64,000 nt of DNA, taken from contig NC_081298.1 in assembly GCF_030435805.1 (NCBI RefSeq), positions 26,214,501-26,278,500 on the forward strand, given 5' to 3'. The number at the start of each line of letters is the position of its first letter. Position 1 is the first letter of the stretch. Of the stretch, positions 57,901 to 64,000 are shown in pieces. The DNA comes from Mustela lutreola. Taxonomy: Eukaryota > Chordata > Mammalia > Carnivora > Mustelidae. The translations under genes were made by a program, and so were the position numbers. The notes under the pieces are model-generated. The model did no database searches. It saw only the letters and a program-made list of their open reading frames with translations, and was not told the DNA's origin.

Positions 57901-59893
57901 GAAGAATAAATGAAACAAGATGGGATTGGGAGGGAGACAAACCATAAGTGACTCTTAATCTCACAAAACAAACTGAGGGTTGCTGGGGAGGGGGGTTGGG
58001 AGAGGGGGGTGGGGTTATGGACTTTGGGGAGGGTATGTGCTATGGTGAGTGCTGTGAAGTGTGTAAACCTGGCGATTCACAGACCTGTACCCCTGGGGAT
58101 AAAAATACATTATATGTTTATAAAAAATAAAAATTTAAAAATTTTAAAAAATACCAGGCATGTCTGTGGTCATTCTCTTGACAATCGATGCATTAATACA
58201 TCATTAATATCTACTAATAGGATTGTTGTTTTGGTTAATCATGAGGTGGCTACAGTTAGATTATGGAGCTCTTGATTCATACAAACTGGGAATGCAACTG
58301 ATTAATCAGTGATACCAATGTATTAATTGATATTAATACATAATTCAGCCTGATACAGGTTTAGTATCATGGTTTACAATATATCGCTAATATCACTCAC
58401 ATGATTAGCATTCAGGTACGTCTAACAGATTGCCTCATAAGACTGGTGCTATATTATGGTTAGGAAAGCATTAGTAATGTTCTATCAATCTGATGATTAG
58501 CCATGTTTCATATTATAGTAAGAAGAACGGAGATCTTTTCCTCCCGAAATCTCAGTCCTGCCCTCGGCTAGAACCAAGTTCAAAGTGTAAGGGAGACTTT
58601 CGCCTCCAGATGCTTCATGAAGAGATCTTCAAGGACCTCTCTGTTTTGACATTCCAGGTGTCTGTCAACTATCACCAAGTCCTGGTTTCTGCAGGGGCAC
58701 AACGTAGGAGAGCCAATGCCCAGGACAGATGCTAAACATCAGAACTACCCAATCTAGCACGGAACACAGTGGCAATGAGGTCGAGACAGAGCAGCTAAAT
58801 GCATCTGCTGCAGACAGAGCCTCAGACCCCTCCCCACCGCCCGACGGGAGACATTCACCTGGAGATGACGGCAGGGCAGCTGGGACTGTGCAGAAAAGCG
58901 GGCGAGCCCCTCCTGGCCCCTGCTTGGCCCTCCACTGCCTTCTTGTGTACCTTGGGCTCTCTGGGGCCCTCCTGCTTGGCATCAGGCTTCTCGACGCTGG
59001 CCTCGGCTGTCGCCGTCTGCTGGGGCAGGGCTGCTGGCTGCCCAGCACTGCCCTCCGCAGGCCCTACACCCAGGTTGCCTTCTCCCTTGGGCCCCGGGCT
59101 GCTGCTTGAGGGTTGGCCCACCGCACCATCCTCTTTCTTTAGGGCAGCGGCTTTGTCGTCTTTCTTCGTGGTGGGTGGATCAGGCTCTTTCTTTGGATGT
59201 GGGGTCCCAGGTTCTTTCTTTGCATCTGGGGGGCCAGCTTCTCCCTTTGGGTCTGAGGTGCCAGTTTCTTTCTTTTCATCTGGGGGCCCAGGACCTTTCT
59301 TTGGATCGGGTGGGCCAGACTCTTTCTCTGTAGCCGGAGGTCCTTCACCTGCTGTACCTTTAGGTGTCTCGTCTACAAAGGAAGTGGGATCCCAATCAGG
59401 ATTCTCCCTCCTCCCCCAGCCAGGCTGACCAGAGACCAGCTCTGGGCCCAAGTCCCCAACTAGGCAGCAGCTTGTGAATGTTTATCCCACTGAGGCTCTG
59501 GGGCCATTCCACGGGTTCTAGAGATGGGCTGCTGAGGGTCTTGGACGCCCTCGTGGGAGGCTCCGGGTCCTCAAATGCACCTTGATGCCCCCACCATCGC
59601 TTGCCCTAAGTGTGTGAGTGCCCTGCACAAGGCTCCTCATTTCCCCAGTCTCTCCGGGGAGGGCTTCATGTCGGCCCTCGACCCAGCCCAACTTTACCCA
59701 GAGATCATCCTCATTTCTGGGTCCTTCGTGTGCCATACAAAAAGGCCTGGGGCACAGAACTCCCGCTGAGGAATGGGCCCGGCCCTGAGTCAAACACCCC
59801 TTCCCAGGCTCCTCCCTCTGCCTCCTGCCCCAGCTTGGCACCTGTTGGTGGGCTCTGGAGTCCCAGCTCCACTGCTCCGTTTTCTGTCGCCAT
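47635..59893 (-). CDS. MYLK2: MYLK2 skeletal-muscle myosin light chain kinase, complete, 12 coding exons, 628 aa
   Basis: Ca2+/calmodulin-dependent Ser/Thr kinase that phosphorylates the regulatory light chain of skeletal and cardiac myosin. Coding exons, in order on the minus strand, are 59893-59842, 59372-58859, 57702-57401, 55832-55727, 55142-55049, 52575-52466, 52381-52240, 50038-49968, 49844-49716, 49164-49012, 48827-48695 and 47715-47635. They sum to 1887 nt with consistent phases and GT-AG borders. The N-terminal half (about 1-300) is disordered and Pro/Lys/Glu-rich. The kinase has the glycine loop GGGKFGAV, ATP-binding Lys346, catalytic HLDLKPEN with Asp438 and DFG Asp458. The calmodulin-binding and autoinhibitory segment KRRWKKNFIAVSAANRFKK (about 598-616) spans the last junction, and the protein ends ALMALGV. 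The start MATENGAVELG equals human. The extra 32 residues come mainly from an expanded 9-residue repeat in exon 2. Confidence 0.97.
47930..48440 (+). repeat. L2-type LINE relic just upstream of the MYLK2 last exon (MYLK2 intron 11)
   Basis: CAGGGCCTTTGCACAGGCTG, CTCCTCATCTCCTTCAGGTT and the AATAGATGCTCAATAAATAT end make this one of the better preserved old LINE copies here. It is antisense to MYLK2. Confidence 0.7.
48933..48968 (+). repeat. (AC)n microsatellite in MYLK2 intron 10
   Basis: About 18 AC units, 106 bases upstream (in the gene sense) of exon 11. Confidence 0.97.
49280..49405 (+). repeat. MIR SINE relic in MYLK2 intron 9
   Basis: GACAGACCTGGGTTTGATTC, GTGACCTTAGGCAAGTCACT and CATCTGTAAAATGGGCAGC. 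Confidence 0.85.
53758..53958 (+). mobile_element. Can-SINE, young, MYLK2 intron 5
   Basis: GGGCACCTGGGTGGCTCAGT head, CTACTTGTGATCTCTGTCTG, an AAATAAATAAATAAAATC and poly-A tail. AAGAGCTGACTCCAG occurs exactly on both sides. Confidence 0.95.
56428..56466. promoter_or_regulatory. Cluster of muscle-type sites with a TATA-like box in MYLK2 intron 3
   Basis: Within 40 bases lie TGAGTCAT (AP-1 type), GGAATGG (MCAT, CATTCC, on the minus strand) and TTATAAATAG, which is CTATTTATAA on the minus strand and a perfect MEF2 site; it is also a TATA box on the plus strand. The close grouping in a skeletal-muscle gene suggests an enhancer or internal promoter. This is inference from motifs only. Confidence 0.4.
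57868..58155 (+). mobile_element. 5'-truncated carnivore L1, 3' end, in MYLK2 intron 2
   Basis: It has the typical L1 3' UTR end of carnivores: GGGAGGGAGACAAACCATAA, GATTCACAGACCTGTACCCC and GGGGATAAAAATACATTATA, followed by an A-rich tail. Only about 290 bases remain. It is antisense to MYLK2 and carries no coding sequence. Confidence 0.8.
58156..58500. other. AT-rich, ATTAAT-dense segment in MYLK2 intron 2, origin unknown
   Basis: About 345 bases with many ATTA/TTAAT words, in sharp contrast to the GC-rich flanks. It abuts the L1 tail. I recognise no repeat family and no exon in it. Confidence 0.5.
59137..59325 (-). repeat. MYLK2: 27-bp coding tandem repeat in MYLK2 exon 2 (7 units of 9 residues)
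   Basis: The units read KESGPPDPK, KGPGPPDEK, KETGTSDPK, GEAGPPDAK, KEPGTPHPK, KEPDPPTTK and KDDKAAALK, with an exact 9-residue period. Human MYLK2 (recalled) has about three such units, so this array explains most of the longer protein. The region is in the disordered N-terminal part, outside the kinase. Confidence 0.85.
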
Positions 59894-59941
59894 GAGGTAG
59901 GGAGGCGTGTGCTGCTGTTTGTCTAACTCAGGTCTTTCTAG
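59842..59941 (-). other. MYLK2: MYLK2 first coding exon including part of its 5' UTR
   Basis: A good acceptor (TTCTTTCTGCAG on the minus strand) ends at 59942, 48 bases before the ATG. The start codon is therefore probably in exon 2, with one or more non-coding exons and the promoter further right, between 60 and 64 kb or beyond. Confidence 0.6.
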
Positions 59942-61498
59942 CTGCAGAAAGAAGAGTGAGGTGTGTCAGGCTGTCAGATTCTCTTCTTGTCTGGCTGAGC
60001 GGAGCCAGGGCCCAGCTGATTGAGGGGAGAGAGAGGTACCTGGAGCAGCGAGGGGCAACCTGGTGGCCGCCTGACTTGCAGCGGCTGCCCAGGAGCACTC
60101 CTGGGGCAGTTGTAAGGGATTGGGCTGGGTGGGCAGAGGCGGGGGCAGGGGTGCAGGCAGGGGAGGCGGGGACGGAGGAGAGGATCTCTTACACCAGGGG
60201 CCATGCAGCTCGGACTGCCACCACCTGTCACTCTTGGCCCCCGTTCAGAGGACACGGCATTCTTCCCACAGACTGATGGAGGGGGGAGAGTAGTGTTAGA
60301 ACAAGCAGGAAGAGAAAAGGGAGGGGGCCACTGGGCCCCCGAGGGAGCAGCCTATCCCCAGGCCTCCCCCGGTATCACTGGCTTGGACGGGATCGGGCAG
60401 GGGGCCTGGCCCAAGAGGAGCTCCCCGGCAGGGCCAGAGGACAAGAGCATGCTTAGTCTGGACGCCGGCTCTGCCCACCTGCGCGCCATGACTCCTGGGG
60501 TTGCCCAGAAGCTGGTGAGAGCCACGCAGGCCCCAGGGATAATCCCTCTGACCCCACTGCCCAGCTCTGTGCCCGTGATCCCTGCTCTTGACCTCCGGAC
60601 CTGCTTGGGGGCATCTTTGGGGAAGAAATTGTCCCAGGGGCACTTGCTCAACATATCCATGGACCTGAAAGCCTTTTCTTTTAAAAATGAATTTTTGTTG
60701 GGCTCCTGGGGAGACAGAGGCTGGTCTGCTTTGAAGGGGAGGGTGCTGGTGGAGAGTCTTTTCCGAGAATCCTCCACCATAGTGGGGACCTGGGGTCTAC
60801 TCAAGCCCGAGGTGATCAAGCTGAGGTGGGATGGGGAGAGGTGTGAGCCAAAGAGCCTTCCATCCTGCAGGTGCTGCCAGCCCAGAGCCTGTCTCTGAGG
60901 GAGGCCTTGAGAACTGGCTGGGCTGAGTGCTCTGGAAACAGCTCTGCAGGGAGCGTCTGGGTTCAGGGCCTCCACGGGAACTCTACCTCTCACGTGGAGC
61001 CCACCACCCCTGCCCCCAGAGGGAGGGAGGCAGAAATGACCAGAGAAAGCAGCAAGTCTGAGCAAAGGAAAATTACGTAGCTGTGAACAAGACTGAGGAT
61101 GCCGGGAGTGAAAGGATACAAGGCAACCTGCAAAAGGCGGGGTGGGGGGGAAGTAAGCCATGTGCAGAGCAGCAAGTAGAATATGCTATTTCATTGGGCA
61201 AAAGGGGGTAGTAGGTACAATAATACATAAACTTGTACCTTACACACATAAGAATTTCTTTCGGATGATAAGCAAGAGACTGAGGAACGGGGGTGGGAGC
61301 GAGCTGTCACGGCACACCCTTTTCCTTTTTTTAAATTTGCACCATGAAGTATGTGAATGGAATACTGTTTGAAATGAATGAGGTTTTTTTTTTTAAGTGA
61401 GCAAATGTTGAGCTTGTCGGTGTTAGAGGCTAGTAAAAATCAATGTTAGGGTCCCTTCCCCAATCTTTTTTTTTTTTTTTTTGGTTTGGATTTTTTTT

Positions 61499-61645
61499 TT
61501 TTAAGATTTTATTTATTTATTTGACAGAGAGAGATCACAAGCAGATGGAGAGGCAAGCAGAGAGAGAGAGAGAAGCAGGCTACCTGCTGAGCAGAGAGCC
61601 CGATACGGGACTCGATCCCAGGACCCTGAGATCATGACCTGAGCC
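61499..61645 (-). mobile_element. Can-SINE, reverse, head-truncated but with target duplication
   Basis: TTAAGATTTTATTTATTTAT to CATGACCTGAGCC. GGGTCCCTTCCCCAATCTT is repeated exactly on both sides although the tRNA-like head is missing, so it inserted as a 5'-truncated copy. Confidence 0.93.
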
Positions 61646-62749
61646 GGGGTCCCTTCCCCAATCTTGATGCCCTTCCTGGCCTTCCTCACCTCTGGTTCTC
61701 TCCTTCTGGGTCCAGGTGACAGTCTGCCTCTCCTGGGGAGCAAAAATACCAATGAACGCCAGTCTAGTATTTGCTCCAAGTGTTCTTAGGTAGATTCACT
61801 CATGTGAATTTCAGAACAACCCATTGAGGTAGGTTCTACTACAGATGGGGAGACTGAGGCACAGAGCAGTTCCGTAACTTATCCAAAGCCATATGGATTG
61901 TCAGGGACTGAACTAGGATCTGAATGAACCCCAGCTCTCCTAAGGGAAGGGAGCTCCCATTTGTTTTTTTTGTTTTTTTTTTTTTTTTTTGGAGGCTCTG
62001 CTGTTAGCTCGACGCACGTTGTCTGAAAACTTCATCTTGATAATAACTCTGTGGGGAGCTTCCATCCTATTTCCTAGATGAAGACGGGGGATCAAGAGAG
62101 TAACGTGTGCAAAGTCACTCCACAAGGGAGTTGAGCCAGAAATGTCCTTCTTCAAAGCCCAATGTCCTCTTTCTTCCCTAAAATCTCCCAGCCTGTGTCT
62201 CACCCTCTCTCCCCACCTAGTGCCCCCTAAAGGGTCTGACAGCGTTCTGAGGGTTGAAATGCTTCTTCTTGTGCCTGTTCAGGGGAGCCCCTGGCCCTCT
62301 ATCTGTTCATTCCTGCAGCACGTTCTGGTTTCGGGTGAGATGTTGCGCCCTCCTCCAGGCTGATCCCACCACTGATGGGTTCCAGGACCTCCTGGAGGGC
62401 AGGGGCTTTGTGACGCTCGCAGGCGTGTGTCCCCAGCACAAAATGTACTTGCCAGGCAGTGTTTGGTGAGTAAGCGACTGACTAGCAAGGCTTTGGCCTG
62501 AGTTTGTGGGATTACTCTGGTACGATGGCCCTCGCTGACATTCCCCTGTTATTAACCACGGTTGTCGGCCTGTATTTAGGGAGTGCGCCCTTGGGGCCAG
62601 GCCTGACTCTGCCAAGGGCTTTACCCAGCTCTCTGGAACCTCACAGAGGACTTTAGGGCCAAGGATTAGGCCACTTTAAAGTGCGGAAGCTAATGCTGAG
62701 AAAAGGGAATTTTATGGTTCCCACATTAAGTAACGTTTCTTTCTTTCTT

Positions 62750-62956
62750 TTTTTTAATTTTTTAAAGATTTTATTCATTTATTTGACAGAGAGAGATCAC
62801 AAGCAGGCAGAGAGGCAGGCAGAGAGAGAGAGGGGGGGGGGGAAGCAGGCTTCCCGCGGAGCAGAGAGCCCGATGCAGGGCTCGATCCCAGGACCCCGAG
62901 ATCATGACCCGAGCCGAAGGCAGCAGCCCAAACCACTGAGCCACCCAGGCGCCCCT
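62750..62956 (-). mobile_element. Can-SINE, reverse, young
   Basis: AAAGATTTTATTCATTTATT through CCACCCAGGCGCCCC. TAAGTAACGTTTCTT occurs exactly on both sides. Confidence 0.95.
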
Positions 62957-64000
62957 AAGTAACGTTTCTTAAGCTCTTACTAAGTGGGGCAGGCCCGGGG
63001 GGTAAGCAACTTCGTGGCATTTGTGGCAACACACCTACCGAGTAGTGGTTAAGGAGCTCTGAGACTAGTAACCAAGGCTGGGACAAATGCTTGCCTTATC
63101 TGTGGGATGAGCACCTTCCTCATAGGGGAGGTATATAAAGCATTTAGCACAGTAAGTGTTGTAGACATGGCAGCTGTTTTCTCCCCATTTCACAGATGTG
63201 ACAGGAAAACTGAGTCACGGGGCAAACTCACAGAGCTGGGTTTTGAAGCTCAGCTCAGAACCACTCTGCCCCTCCCAGGGTGGCTGGGAGCACTCAGCCA
63301 GCACACGGTATGGACAGTGCTTGGCACAGTCCATACTGTAATAGATAATGTGGTGGACATCCCAGGTAGAGCGCTCAGTTGTCCCGGCAGGCTCCTCTGC
63401 GGTCCCTCCCGCTGGGATGAGAGGCTGGCCTAGTTCCGGATCCACGGGATTGCCTGCAGCTTGCTCCCCCGCCCCGGGTTAAGCTCAGCCGGGCCAGCTG
63501 CTCCCTGGGAGTCCCCGGGCTTCTTCTCAGCGCTCTCTTGGAGGCACAGGGGAGGGGCATGGGGAAACCTCCTCCTCCCAGCCAGGGGCTGCCAGAGACC
63601 CTGCCCACCCCTCAAACGGGGCTCTCCCGCCCTGGACCAGCTGTGCAACTGCCCTCTTTGCCTCCACAGGGGCAGGGCAGGAAGTGGGGCAATGCCAGGA
63701 CCAATTAAACCCGCCAGGGGAATTAAGGTCAGCAGGACGCAATTATGCCTGTTGGATTTAACAAGGCCAGAAGGAAGGTTTCTCCAGCCAGAGTTCACGG
63801 CTCCTTAGGCCTCATGCCCTGGATGGCTCTGCATTCCAGAAGCCTGGCTTCTCAGGCTCACCCATCCCTGGGAGAATTAATTGGGAGTGGAGGGGTTAAC
63901 TTCACCCCGGGCACTGCTTCCCTGGCTCCTGGAAGGAAATTGACCCAGCCAAGAGGCTTTAAAAGGCCCTGCTCAGAGAAGACATTTCCTGGCCTAACCT

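Larger units (their letters stand above)
59942..64000. other. MYLK2 upstream region to the window edge; no coding gene recognised
   Basis: GC-rich unique DNA at 60.0-61.1 kb with a long open frame (269 codons on the minus strand) that matches nothing I know, two Can-SINEs (61.50-61.65, 62.75-62.96 kb), a MIR/L2-type relic near 61.80-61.92 kb, and an AT-motif-bearing segment at the right edge. Non-coding MYLK2 5' exons should lie here or beyond the edge. Confidence 0.5.

Noticed and set aside
58799-59428. 209-residue plus-strand frame with SFFxSGGPG repeats
   Set aside because: Antisense shadow of the MYLK2 exon 2 tandem repeat.

Overview
The window is mammalian nuclear DNA from a carnivore. 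It has spliced GT-AG genes and about 27 copies of the tRNA-Lys-derived Can-SINE, many with intact target-site duplications. The SINE tail form (CTACTTGTGATCTCTGTCTGTC followed by (AAATAA)n) is not the dog SINEC_Cf form. It suggests a non-canid caniform, most likely a mustelid; that is inference from memory of SINE subfamilies.

Gene content and order match human 20q11.21 in reverse orientation. TTLL9 (minus) contributes only its first two coding exons, at 5.4 and 2.3 kb. DUSP15 (plus, 13.8-22.7 kb) is complete with seven coding exons encoding 235 residues. FOXS1 (plus, 36.5-37.5 kb) is a complete single-exon gene of 331 residues. MYLK2 (minus, 47.6-59.9 kb) is complete with twelve coding exons encoding 628 residues, against 596 in human.

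Between DUSP15 and FOXS1 (25.5-33.6 kb, plus) lies an eight-coding-exon gene of the interferon regulatory factor family. Its DNA-binding domain is intact with all five tryptophans, and its C-terminal IRF-association domain is of the IRF4/IRF8 type. The best identification is IRF10, which is known from birds and fish and generally treated as missing in human and mouse. All splice sites and phases hold. One net loss of about 40 bases in the sixth coding exon shifts the frame inside the association domain, yet the shifted frame stays open to the end. Two perfect, inverted ISREs lie about 160-195 bases upstream of its ATG. Human DUSP15 has a long isoform whose odd C-terminus (as I remember it) matches the downstream IRF10 exons, which suggests that the human tail is exonised IRF10 debris.

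The rest is introns and intergenic DNA. 1-5 kb and 5.9-13 kb are rich in L1, Can-SINE and old MaLR LTR fossils. 13.1-13.9 kb is a CpG island with two GGC runs at the DUSP15 5' end. 37.7-46.7 kb is gene-poor DNA with L2/MIR relics. 60-64 kb is upstream of MYLK2. TTLL9 and DUSP15 diverge from two separate CpG-rich promoters about 8.4 kb apart; DUSP15, IRF10 and FOXS1 run in the same direction; MYLK2 converges on FOXS1. All exon boundaries were worked out by eye from splice consensus, reading phase and remembered human proteins, and have not been tested against transcripts.
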